Positions 8,450 through 15,978 of a stretch of 64,000 bases of DNA are shown here, in pieces (position 1 is the stretch's first letter; each line of letters begins with the position of its first letter). Made by a program: the position numbers and the translations under genes. Origin of the DNA: Chloroflexota bacterium (GTDB lineage: Bacteria; Chloroflexota; Anaerolineae; Aggregatilineales; Phototrophicaceae). The notes beneath the pieces are model-generated. The model made no database searches, was not told the DNA's origin, and was given only the letters and a program-made list of their open reading frames with translations. The stretch is taken from the NCBI GenBank assembly GCA_011523735.1, contig WTGB01000151.1, positions 1 to 64,000 on the forward strand, written 5' to 3'.

Positions 8450-9848
8450 TGCCTCCCTGCATGATGCTGCGAGCCGTGGTGGGGAACGCGCCCAAAGGGG
8501 CTTTCAATATCAGGATGCGTATGTCATCGGGAGTATTCCTCGCTGGTTAGCAGCAGATGGCTTCGCTCAGGTTCAACAAGAAGCGATGGGGGACGTCGAA
8601 ACTTCGTTCTTTATTCCAGGTCGTGGCATAACACATGAACTCGCGCAGGTGAAAAATAAGTCCGTAACCTTGTCTGAACTGAAACAGGTGATTGAGAGTT
8701 TTGTTAGGCTGGATCGTAGCGGTGAATTCACAGCATTCAAGATCGTGGGCCTTGGTTTTGCAAAGAACGTGCAGCCAATCATAAACGAACTGGCAACAAT
8801 GAAAATCCGCTACAGCGATTATGAAGGAACTGGCATTGGACACCAGTCAATGTTGAAGTTCAAAGTGCAGGCCGCGAAGTTAACTGACGAAGACGAGGAT
8901 ATCTCGGAATTTCTGATCAATAAGGTTGACATTTGCGTAGTAGAAACCGACGGAGACGGGACGTATCGCAAAAACATATCGCGTTATTTCCCAGAGTTTG
9001 ACAACTGCCCGGGGTCGGTGGTGAGCGGAGGTTTATCGCGTCTGCGGCATCTGATCCATACGAAAAAGGATGGCCCGATTTCGCGCGAAACGATCGAGGG
9101 CTGCTTGTATGATGTAGATGACGCCCCCGATTTGCCGCCCATTAATGTTACCTTCGGGCAGTCTAGGAGTGCGGGGCAACGCCCACTTGTTTTCGATATG
9201 GACAGATTCTTTGACTTCGATGCGCAGCGATATCCTACAGTCCAGGATTGGAAAGAGGTTCTTTTGCCGGAGTTGAAGGAGGCTCGGAAGCAGATCGGCA
9301 AATATCGGAAGATGCGAACTGTACGAATGCAAAAGCACGCCATATCTAGCGCCTTAGCAGTCGGGTGGGTTTTCTCAGCAGTTGCAGGATTTGAAATCGA
9401 GATTGAACACAATGGCATGGTCTGGACGACAGATGCACACTCCAACGAAGGAGTGCCACATTATGACTCTTGTATTGTGGATTCCGTAAGCCCGGACGCG
9501 CAACATCTTGTTGTGAGTATTGGAATCCTTAAGGATATAGGTACAGATGTTAATGCGTTTGTGGCCGGCACGTGTTTGGAACAGGCATCTCGATTAAATA
9601 TCGTTGGACAGATGGCAATTGCCTGCTCCCAACAGGCAAATGCAATAGTCAACAAATTCAAGCTAGCAATTGCTAAGGCTGTACAATCACTGCCTGCAGG
9701 CGCAACGATTCACCTCTTCTATTCCGGCCCGGTGCATTTCGCAGCGTTTCTCGCACATCGATTGAATGCGCTTCCTCCAGTGCAATGTTATGAATGGCAT
9801 AAGACGGACCGGTTGTACCTCCCTGCTTGTCAGCTTGCTGCCCGTTGA
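8436..9848 (+). CDS. cap4: Cap4-like effector: dsDNA endonuclease-SAVED protein
   Basis: 470 residues from ATG 8436, 14 bp inside the end of the JAB gene. The N-terminal ~220 residues open with RGGERAQRGFQYQDAYVI and contain the nuclease residues in HELAQVKNKS (QxK of the PD-(D/E)xK fold), typical of Cap4/DUF4297-type endonucleases. The C-terminal half is a SAVED domain: WVFSAVAGFEIEIEHNGMVW, a central beta sheet, and a late IHLFYSGPVHFAAFLAHRLN helix. SAVED binds the cyclic nucleotide, oligomerises the protein and unleashes indiscriminate cleavage of DNA. Last gene of the CBASS operon. Confidence 0.88.
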   Translation: MSSTDASLHDAASRGGERAQRGFQYQDAYVIGSIPRWLAADGFAQVQQEAMGDVETSFFIPGRGITHELAQVKNKSVTLSELKQVIESFVRLDRSGEFTAFKIVGLGFAKNVQPIINELATMKIRYSDYEGTGIGHQSMLKFKVQAAKLTDEDEDISEFLINKVDICVVETDGDGTYRKNISRYFPEFDNCPGSVVSGGLSRLRHLIHTKKDGPISRETIEGCLYDVDDAPDLPPINVTFGQSRSAGQRPLVFDMDRFFDFDAQRYPTVQDWKEVLLPELKEARKQIGKYRKMRTVRMQKHAISSALAVGWVFSAVAGFEIEIEHNGMVWTTDAHSNEGVPHYDSCIVDSVSPDAQHLVVSIGILKDIGTDVNAFVAGTCLEQASRLNIVGQMAIACSQQANAIVNKFKLAIAKAVQSLPAGATIHLFYSGPVHFAAFLAHRLNALPPVQCYEWHKTDRLYLPACQLAAR

Positions 9849-9961
9849 ACGTGCCGGAAAGCGATACTGGGCAGCCATACCAACGAAGACTGGCTCGTGC
9901 TGCACGACAAGCGGTTCTACGCCAAACGCGCTCACTGCACCTATGGAGACCCTCTGACACG

Positions 9962-10165
9962 ATGCACACAATCAAATTCGCCGAAGAGCTGGATAGCAAT
10001 ACACTCTGGGAGCAGTCCGATATCTCGAACAACGAACCGGGTCTCGACGTGGTCTCACAAGCCTGCGTCCAATGCCACGCCGAGGAACGGGATATCGCCA
10101 TCGAGGCGCTGGGTGATATGGGAATCGAATACCTGGAAGGAAAAACAGCGGATGAAACTGAATAA
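9962..10165 (+). CDS. Small hypothetical protein downstream of CBASS
   Basis: 67 residues, acidic (pattern WEQSDISNNEPGLDVVSQAC), with one Cx2C-like pair (CVQC). The stop lies inside the start of the next gene, which suggests the two form a small operon. No ribosome binding site is obvious and no family is recognised. The bases between CBASS and this gene also read as a short protein fragment in another frame (DWLVLHDKRFYAKRAH), so the border is probably a recombination joint. Confidence 0.4.
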   Translation: MHTIKFAEELDSNTLWEQSDISNNEPGLDVVSQACVQCHAEERDIAIEALGDMGIEYLEGKTADETE

Positions 10166-10691
10166 GAGCACTCGGCTAGCTGCCGTGCACGATGGCGCAG
10201 GCGCCATGATGCGTCATCTCGAACGGATTCCGGCTTACGTAGCGGAGCACAGCCCAACTGATGACTTCGACACAACTCTGAAGTTGGAACGCAGTCAAGA
10301 AATCGCCTCTCGGCTGCGTGATCTGGTGGACTGGGCCGACAACCATTCGATATTGGCCAAGAAGCGCTATCAGGAATACTGCCGTCTCCGCGATGACTTT
10401 GAGATACTGACCGGTGCCCCGTCGTGGTTGCCCATTATGAACGAGGATCCGCAAAGCTCTTTCAAGGATGGCTCAACGACAGTTGACTTGTCAGCCATTC
10501 AGTCTAATCCCGTCACCAATTTGCAAGTTGCAGCTGTCTGCCTCGCGTTCGACCTTTATGCCTCCTATAGCCAGCTCCGTAACTCAGACCGGCAGGCGAA
10601 ACGGGAACAGTTGGAGCACGGGCTGAACGACATTCTCGACTGGATCGACACAAATCCTGAGTCCCTGACAGGAGACCGCCTGCGACAATAG
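10152..10691 (+). CDS. Hypothetical helical protein
   Basis: 179 residues from ATG 10152, overlapping the previous stop by 14 bp. It is rich in charged helices (LKLERSQEIASRLRDLVDWA, LVDWADNHSILAKKRYQEYC) and ends with GLNDILDWIDTNPESLTG. No transmembrane segment, signal or known motif is visible. Codon use is like that of neighbouring accessory genes. The pair with the preceding 67-residue gene may be cargo following the CBASS operon; function unknown. Confidence 0.5.
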   Translation: MKLNKSTRLAAVHDGAGAMMRHLERIPAYVAEHSPTDDFDTTLKLERSQEIASRLRDLVDWADNHSILAKKRYQEYCRLRDDFEILTGAPSWLPIMNEDPQSSFKDGSTTVDLSAIQSNPVTNLQVAAVCLAFDLYASYSQLRNSDRQAKREQLEHGLNDILDWIDTNPESLTGDRLRQ

Positions 10692-10814
10692 CAAAGCCTA
10701 CGCGACCAATATGAGGGCTTTACCAAGGTGCTGGCGCATGCACCAATACTTCACTACGTCTGGGATGTGGACGGAATTATCAAAAGGGGCTTACGTATTT
10801 AAGTAGCCAAGACC

Positions 10815-10991
10815 TCACTTAGACTTGCGCCAGTTCTCAAGTTGCTTAGGCTTCGTCGTGGCGATGATCCGCGCGACTTCCTGCGGCGTGTAAGGGGTGC
10901 CGTCCGTCTTACGTGGGAGCGGCTTGGGCGGGCGACCGCGAGTGGCTTTCGAGTTACCCGGCTTCTTGCTGGTATCTCTTTTCTCGCTCAC
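10815..10991 (-). CDS. Small basic protein with MSEKRDxSKKP N-terminus
   Basis: 58 residues from GTG 10991 to TGA 10815. It is Lys/Arg/Pro rich: GRPPKPLPRKTDGTPYTPQE, ending TTKPKQLENWRKSK. The first eleven residues (MSEKRDTSKKP) almost repeat the start of the solute-binding protein encoded at 59.5-61.1 kb (MSEKRDASKKP), and the DNA matches over ~35 bp. No function can be named; the composition suggests nucleic acid binding or an AT-hook-like (GRPPKP) segment. Confidence 0.5.
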   Translation of the reverse strand: MSEKRDTSKKPGNSKATRGRPPKPLPRKTDGTPYTPQEVARIIATTKPKQLENWRKSK

Positions 10992-11047
10992 AATTCGTCT
11001 CCCATCATGCTTCCATGATTATATCTTCATTTCGGGCGCACAAGCAA

Positions 11048-12196
11048 CTACCAGACATACAATAGCCAATCGAGCCTAGACTGATTCAAGGTTGATGTCA
11101 GTTCGTCTATAAACCAGTGATCGGGATCAATCTCCCGTACCATCCTGCGTTGGGTGCGAAAGCATTCTTTCTCTTTGCGGATTTGTCCGTCTGTATCAAA
11201 CCAACCTGGTCTGTCGCCGCGAGCATATTGAACATGATGGCAGGCTTCATGTACGAGGACACTTCCAAATACGATTGTTGAGAAAAGATGGCTTGAATGG
11301 ATAGATGTCCGCTTGATCCAACCTTCCGCCGTGGACCGACCTCTGGAATCCTGCGAAGGTCTGATCGTTCGCGTGTTAGTCACGACATAGACGAACCAAT
11401 GTGGCACATGATGTTTGAGATAACGAAGCCCCCTGCGAACTTGATCTACAAATCTACTGCTGCCATCAATGCGAGGTAATCGAATTTCATCCAAGCTCTG
11501 GACAATGCCAAGCCGCGCGATCCAGCCAGGTTTGATTCGGAGCCAACAGTAAGTCGCCCCCTGGTAAGTCTCTCGCACTTCATACAGATCACCGTGCTTT
11601 GTCCCGCCCATTAGAGTGCTATGAACGTTATGAGACTGCCGTATGTTCATTTGACCGGCTAGATAAACGTGGGATTCGCCATAGCAAGCTGGTAACGGTG
11701 TAGCGGTTGGCATCGGAGTTGGCGTTGGTATCGGAGTGCTGGTTGGTGTAGGTGGTGACGCAGGCATCACCTCTCTCGCTCTTATCCATCCTTTGTCGAT
11801 TCGGACCCAGCATTCACCGTCATGTCGCTGAGATCGCAAAACAGCGTATGTACTGCCAGCTTCTGCGTGTTTGATTTGCTCTATCTTGGTTAATGGCAAT
11901 CTTACTATGGAGCGCTTGATTGCCATGACGCCAGAAGCTGGATAGCAACTTTCGTTCTTCATTTGTGACAGGGCAACAATGTGGATGACTGCCAAGAACA
12001 AAATAGCAACACAAAATCTCCCATATTGTAGGAACATTGTAAAAACCAATGGGGCGGGCTGTACGGAGTTCAGCCTCTTCATGCCAAAGGCACTCCGAGC
12101 GAGGTTCTCAAGCGTATCACCAATGCGGACCACGAGTTCTGGCGGGCCCCCTGGTTTCTTGGGGCGCTCGGCATTGGGACGTGATTTCTCGTCCAT
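11048..12196 (-). CDS. Membrane-anchored SH3-domain protein with HExxH-like site
   Basis: 382 residues from ATG 12196, with GGGGGA just upstream. Order: Pro-rich cytoplasmic tail (1-55), one membrane helix (~62-82, FCVAILFLAVIHIVALSQM), a first SH3-like region, a linker SPPTPTSTPIPTPTPMPTAT typical of Chloroflexota exported proteins, a bacterial SH3-like repeat (MNIRQSHNVHSTLMGGT), and a C-terminal domain with VLVHEACHHVQYARGD, a zinc-metallopeptidase-like HEACHH motif. It is probably a surface-exposed protease or wall-binding protein. The third zinc ligand may be in KEKECFRTQRRMVREI. Substrate unknown. Confidence 0.65.
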   Translation of the reverse strand: MDEKSRPNAERPKKPGGPPELVVRIGDTLENLARSAFGMKRLNSVQPAPLVFTMFLQYGRFCVAILFLAVIHIVALSQMKNESCYPASGVMAIKRSIVRLPLTKIEQIKHAEAGSTYAVLRSQRHDGECWVRIDKGWIRAREVMPASPPTPTSTPIPTPTPMPTATPLPACYGESHVYLAGQMNIRQSHNVHSTLMGGTKHGDLYEVRETYQGATYCWLRIKPGWIARLGIVQSLDEIRLPRIDGSSRFVDQVRRGLRYLKHHVPHWFVYVVTNTRTIRPSQDSRGRSTAEGWIKRTSIHSSHLFSTIVFGSVLVHEACHHVQYARGDRPGWFDTDGQIRKEKECFRTQRRMVREIDPDHWFIDELTSTLNQSRLDWLLYVW

Positions 12197-12235
12197 TGGT
12201 CCCCCATACAATTGTTAAGCCGCTTGTTTTGTAGC

Positions 12236-12583
12236 TTACCAAGGAAGTTCCAGCAACATAGCGATAAATGTCCTGCCGAAGATACGCAATGCGATAATGA
12301 GCGCCGCACTGGAGAGTGCCAAGCCCAATCCAATGCCTAGACCGAAGCGAACGGCTCCGATGAAGTCAAAGTCGATTTTCATTCCCGTATACTCCGTCGG
12401 AGGTGGTTGTCGGACAACTATTGGTTGGCTGGTTGTTGCGGATTGCCGGGCAGTGGGAGGTGGCGTGGTTGCCTTGATATTTTTACGATTGTCTCCGTAT
12501 CCCCCAAATACTCGCTCTTGCGCCATTTGCGCTCTATGCTCAACGTCAGAAAGTGGCACGTATTTCGGTCTTTGGGATAACAT
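12236..12583 (-). CDS. Small membrane protein, unknown
   Basis: About 115 residues from ATG 12583 (MLSQRPKYVPLSDVEHRAQM). A Pro/Thr-rich middle (TTPPPTARQSATTSQP) leads to a C-terminal membrane region (FGLGIGLGLALSSAALIIAL, then RTFIAMLLELPW). It lies upstream of the SH3-domain protein in the same direction, 40 bp apart, so the two probably form an operon of envelope proteins. Longer starts up to 12718 exist but their extra residues look non-coding. Confidence 0.5.
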   Translation of the reverse strand: MLSQRPKYVPLSDVEHRAQMAQERVFGGYGDNRKNIKATTPPPTARQSATTSQPIVVRQPPPTEYTGMKIDFDFIGAVRFGLGIGLGLALSSAALIIALRIFGRTFIAMLLELPW

Positions 12584-12774
12584 GACATTTTGCCTTCCAA
12601 ACTCTCTTTTAGGGAGACTTTCCGCCCGCAGATGCGGGAACTCAAATTGACTATAGTACCAGAAGCGCGCCTGCCAGCACGTTTTTGCTTCCAGTGCGCT
12701 CACTGTAACACACCTCACCCGATTTAACCAATAGGTTAAGGAAATTCCCCCGCCGACGGCGCAAAATCTGCGCT

Positions 12775-13041
12775 ATGGAACAGCTTGGCAAGCCATTTGG
12801 GTCCGCAATTCGGAGGCGGCGTAGGGAGCTTGAACTTTCCCAGGAATCGCTTAGTGAACGATCCGGAGTGCATTGGGTATACATCAGCCACATCGAGAAC
12901 GGGCAGAAGTCGCCAACCTTGCGCGTCATCGAGCGGTTAGCCGTAGCCTTGCACATGAAAGTGTCTGCGCTTATGAAGGTGGCAGAACAAATTCAGGCAG
13001 AAGGGGATGTGGATTGCAAATCAAAAGCCCCCGGCGAATAG
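12775..13041 (+). CDS. XRE-family helix-turn-helix regulator (small)
   Basis: 88 residues; single HTH domain from residue 9 to 65: IRRRRRELELSQESLSERSG, VHWVYISHIENGQKSPTLRV, then LAVALHMKVSALM. This is the Cro/CI-like fold of short autonomous repressors. It is divergent to the membrane-protein operon and may control it. A strong hairpin overlaps its stop codon and should end transcription. Confidence 0.85.
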   Translation: MEQLGKPFGSAIRRRRRELELSQESLSERSGVHWVYISHIENGQKSPTLRVIERLAVALHMKVSALMKVAEQIQAEGDVDCKSKAPGE

Positions 13042-13050
13042 CGGGGGCTT
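13025..13050 (+). terminator. Hairpin at the end of the XRE gene
   Basis: AGCCCCC and GGGGGCT pair around a 10-base loop that contains the XRE stop codon. No long T-run follows, so efficiency is uncertain. Confidence 0.55.
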
Positions 13051-13728
13051 GGCCTTACTCATCCTTTGGCGGTGGAAGGAGCCGCCATCGGCGGGCTATG
13101 ACTCAAATGCGCGGTTCACAGCGCGGGCAGTGGATGTAGACGGACTTCCATCTTTCACTATACTCCCAGTGACCGGCAAGGTCACTGCCACACCGACAGA
13201 TCACCGCGATTCCTGCTGGATTCCACGGCGTCGATCTGCGAACTTTGACTCTTCTCTGGGCGATTTTTGACTTTTGAGATTTGCAATGCGGTTAATGCCG
13301 CCTGTGCTGGCATCAATCCCTTAATTGTGCCTGTCGGCCCTTCTCGAAAATTGAGGACGGCTCGAGTTGTCACCACGCAACCTTGCAGTGACAAGCCAGG
13401 CCCAGCTTCTCGTTCCACTTCCACATTCAGCGCCTGTAACGATTCCGAAGATAGCTACACGACCGTGCCGGGTCGATCCAGCCAGGCGCAAGTCATCCCG
13501 CTCGATGGATATGCAAGCGCAGGCGCGTCATGCCAAAGACAGCGCAGGCTCGACTGACCTTGTACTACGGGGCGCTTGAAGAGGGTGAAGGCATGAATGC
13601 GGCGTTGGGGCAGTACCTGGCGCGTTCACAACGGAGTTGACGATATTTTCGCGTTGTGTGGGCCTGCTTCGCTACATAGCTTATGCGGTGGAGTTCCTAT
13701 AACGTTGACATTCACAATGCCCCAAGCA
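13051..13728. other. Gene-poor stretch before the mutasome operon
   Basis: No convincing gene. The only candidate is a 36-residue frame at 13530-13640 (TAQARLTLYYGALEEGEGMN), which reads like the C-terminal end of a longer protein and may be a relic. Confidence 0.4.
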
Positions 13729-13758
13729 TTGACAAGTATAGTACAATTGTTCTATATT
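13729..13758 (+). promoter_or_regulatory. imuA promoter with LexA-like box in the spacer
   Basis: TTGACA (13729-13734), 18 bp, TATATT (13753-13758). The near-palindrome AGTACAATTGTTCT (13740-13753) sits in the spacer and differs by one arm base from the GAAC-N4-GTTC LexA site of Gram-positive-type SOS boxes. The position fits direct repression of the operon by LexA. Confidence 0.6.
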
Positions 13759-13799
13759 GTCTCTACACGGTATCTGCGCAGGGAAAGGCGGGAAAACAG

Positions 13800-14465
13800 A
13801 TGTCAGTTGAATTGCTGGTGGCGGATATTCAGCAGCGCTTCGGTCATCAGATGCTGCGGCGCGCGGCGGAGCTTGTGCCTTTCCGCGAGACCTTGAACAC
13901 CGGCATAGCAGCGGTTGATGACCTGCTGGAGGGCGGTTTGCTGCGCGGCGCGGTGCATGGCATCAGCGGGCAGCCGACATCAGGCGCGACCAGCTTGCTT
14001 TATGCCGCCGTCGCCAGCGCGCAAGGGCAGGCGCTTCCGGTTGTCTACCTGGATATGGGCGGACTATTTGATCCGCCCAATGCCGCCCTCGCCGGGATTG
14101 AGATCGAGCGCCTGCTGCTCGTGAGCCGGACCCCGCTGAAACACGCGCTGTTTTTGCTCCGCGCCCTGGCGCTGCAGCAGTTGCCTTGCCTGGTGGTCAT
14201 TGATCAGCCGCGGGTATTGCCGCTCGCTCAACTCAAGGCGATTTTGCGTGACGCGCCCCTGACCCTGCTGGCTTTGTCGCCGCAGCCCCTGCCACAGATG
14301 CAAGTGGCGCTGGCTTGCCAGCGACGCGCCTGGCAAATGGAACGGGGCGATGTCATTGGCTTCCGCAGCGAATTGCGCTTGACCGCGCACCCCTTTCTGC
14401 CATTTCGACAGCGTGAGATATCCTTCGCCATCCCGCGGGAGGAAGCATGTTCAGCGCGCTGGTGA
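13800..14465 (+). CDS. imuA: ImuA-like RecA-fold protein of SOS mutasome
   Basis: 221 residues from ATG 13800. RecA/SulA-like core: ETLNTGIAAVDDLLEGGLLR, a P-loop position GISGQPTSGATS in which the usual GKT is GAT, and LPVVYLDMGGLFDP. ImuA proteins regulate the ImuB/DnaE2 translesion polymerase and, as here, often lack a normal Walker A lysine. The next gene starts 19 bp before its stop. A LexA-like box lies in its promoter. A longer in-frame start at 13683 exists but lies upstream of the predicted promoter and is rejected. Confidence 0.8.
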   Translation: MSVELLVADIQQRFGHQMLRRAAELVPFRETLNTGIAAVDDLLEGGLLRGAVHGISGQPTSGATSLLYAAVASAQGQALPVVYLDMGGLFDPPNAALAGIEIERLLLVSRTPLKHALFLLRALALQQLPCLVVIDQPRVLPLAQLKAILRDAPLTLLALSPQPLPQMQVALACQRRAWQMERGDVIGFRSELRLTAHPFLPFRQREISFAIPREEACSARW

Positions 14466-15607
14466 TCTCGGACTTGGCGGCGACCATTGAGCGCTTGCAT
14501 CAGCCGGGGCTGGGCGAGCGACCGCTGATTTTGCTCTGTGGCGAACACCACCTCAAAGTGCTGGGGACCGATGCGGTGGCGCGTGACGCCGGTGTCCGTA
14601 CGGGCGACAGCCGCAAACAAGCCGAATTGCTCTGCCCCAACGCTACTATTTTGCCGGCGCGCGACGCGGTCTATCGCCGCCTCTTCGCTGAAGTGACGGC
14701 TGACCTAGCGCAGCATATCGACCGGGTGGAGCCCTGTTATCAGCCCGGGCAGGCTTGGTGGATTGTGAGCAGCGATCACCCGGGTGAGCTTGAGATCCTG
14801 CGCCGGCGAATTGAATGCCTGCTGGGCGGCTCTGTCTCAATCGGGACGGCGAGCGGCAAATTCGTGGCGCAAGTCGCCGGGGCGAGCGGCGCCGATCATT
14901 GCCAGGTGGCGCCGGGCGAAGAAGCAGCTTTTCTGGCGCCTTTTCCCGCGGCGCTGCTGCCGTTGAATGCTGATATGGCGCGCCGTTTGCCGATGATGGG
15001 CATACGCCGCATTGGGGATTTCGCGGCGCTTTCGCGGGCGGCCGTCTTCGAGCAATGGGAGCGGCATGGCTGCTTTTGTCATGACCTGGCGCTAGGTATC
15101 GACACGCGCCCGCTGCAAGCCCATCAACCGCCGCTGGTCTTGGCGGGCGCGCTGTCTTTTGACGAGCCGCTTGCCGATCGCGAGAGCCTGCTGGCCGCTT
15201 GCCTGCGTCTGGCCTCCCCGCTACTTGATCAATTGGGGGGGCGGGAAGCCGGGCGGCTGGTTCTACTGCTGGAGGATGAAAACCGGCAAAGGCATGAACT
15301 GCACCTGCGGCCGAGCGCGCCGCTGCGTCGTTTGGGGCAGTTCGAGAAGCAGTTGCCGCCCCTGCTGGAGCGGTTGATAGTCAGCGCCGGCATCACGGAA
15401 TTGCGCTTGCAGCTCAGCGAACTGGCGGCGCTGCAGCCACAGCAACTATCGCTCTTTGAAGCCCCGCGCGAAGGGCGCTCGCTGCGGGACGCGATCACTG
15501 CCTGGGGGCGGCGCTTTCATGAGACAGTCTACCAACTGAACTTGACCGATATGCCGCGCCATTTCCCGCCGGCGCTGCAGTATGAAAGCGAGGCTTTAGG
15601 CGCATGA
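14447..15607 (+). CDS. imuB: ImuB, catalytically inactive Y-family polymerase homologue
   Basis: 386 residues. Y-family layout: palm start ALVISDLAATIERL, fingers, little finger and a C-terminal tail. The metal-binding DxD and S(I)DE motifs of active DinB/UmuC are absent (the second site reads VEPCYQPGQAWW), as in ImuB. The tail has a beta-clamp binding motif QQLSLF near residue 332. ImuB bridges clamp, ImuA and DnaE2 during error-prone bypass. It is shorter than typical ImuB (~500 residues). It overlaps imuA and is overlapped by the next small gene (ATGA-type joint). Confidence 0.85.
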   Translation: MFSALVISDLAATIERLHQPGLGERPLILLCGEHHLKVLGTDAVARDAGVRTGDSRKQAELLCPNATILPARDAVYRRLFAEVTADLAQHIDRVEPCYQPGQAWWIVSSDHPGELEILRRRIECLLGGSVSIGTASGKFVAQVAGASGADHCQVAPGEEAAFLAPFPAALLPLNADMARRLPMMGIRRIGDFAALSRAAVFEQWERHGCFCHDLALGIDTRPLQAHQPPLVLAGALSFDEPLADRESLLAACLRLASPLLDQLGGREAGRLVLLLEDENRQRHELHLRPSAPLRRLGQFEKQLPPLLERLIVSAGITELRLQLSELAALQPQQLSLFEAPREGRSLRDAITAWGRRFHETVYQLNLTDMPRHFPPALQYESEALGA

Positions 15608-15852
15608 GCCGCTTGTCGGAAGAGGCTGCCGCGCTAGAAGTGCGGACGCGCGACGAACAGCCGAGCGCCATCCGTTGGAAAGGCGCCTGGTATCCGATTC
15701 AACATATCGCGCTGTCCTGGCAGTTGGATGTGAATTGGTGGGGCGCGCGCATCTACCGCGATTATTACAAGCTGCTGGCGGGGGGGATGGCGCTGGTGAT
15801 TTACCACGATTTGCTGACTGACGCCTGGGCGCTGCAGCGGGTCTATGACTAG
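15604..15852 (+). CDS. DUF6504-like small protein of the mutasome operon
   Basis: 82 residues. The C-terminal half, WWGARIYRDYYKLLAGGMAL then VIYHDLLTDAWALQRVYD, follows the DUF6504 pattern (WW..RDYYRL...L..Y.DLL...W.L.R.YD). Such proteins are encoded between imuB and dnaE2 in several bacterial lineages. The start overlaps the imuB stop by 4 bp. Role unknown; co-expression argues for a part in the translesion complex. Confidence 0.65.
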   Translation: MSRLSEEAAALEVRTRDEQPSAIRWKGAWYPIQHIALSWQLDVNWWGARIYRDYYKLLAGGMALVIYHDLLTDAWALQRVYD

Positions 15853-15978
15853 CAAGTCTCAGAAAAGAAAGTGTCTTGCCACCCCTCCCCGTGAAATACC
15901 TGCCTGTATCCATACTGTGCCTACATCTTGTAGACGATTGCTGAGGTTTCTAGGGGGCTGGAAGGGGCTGATGAAAGC

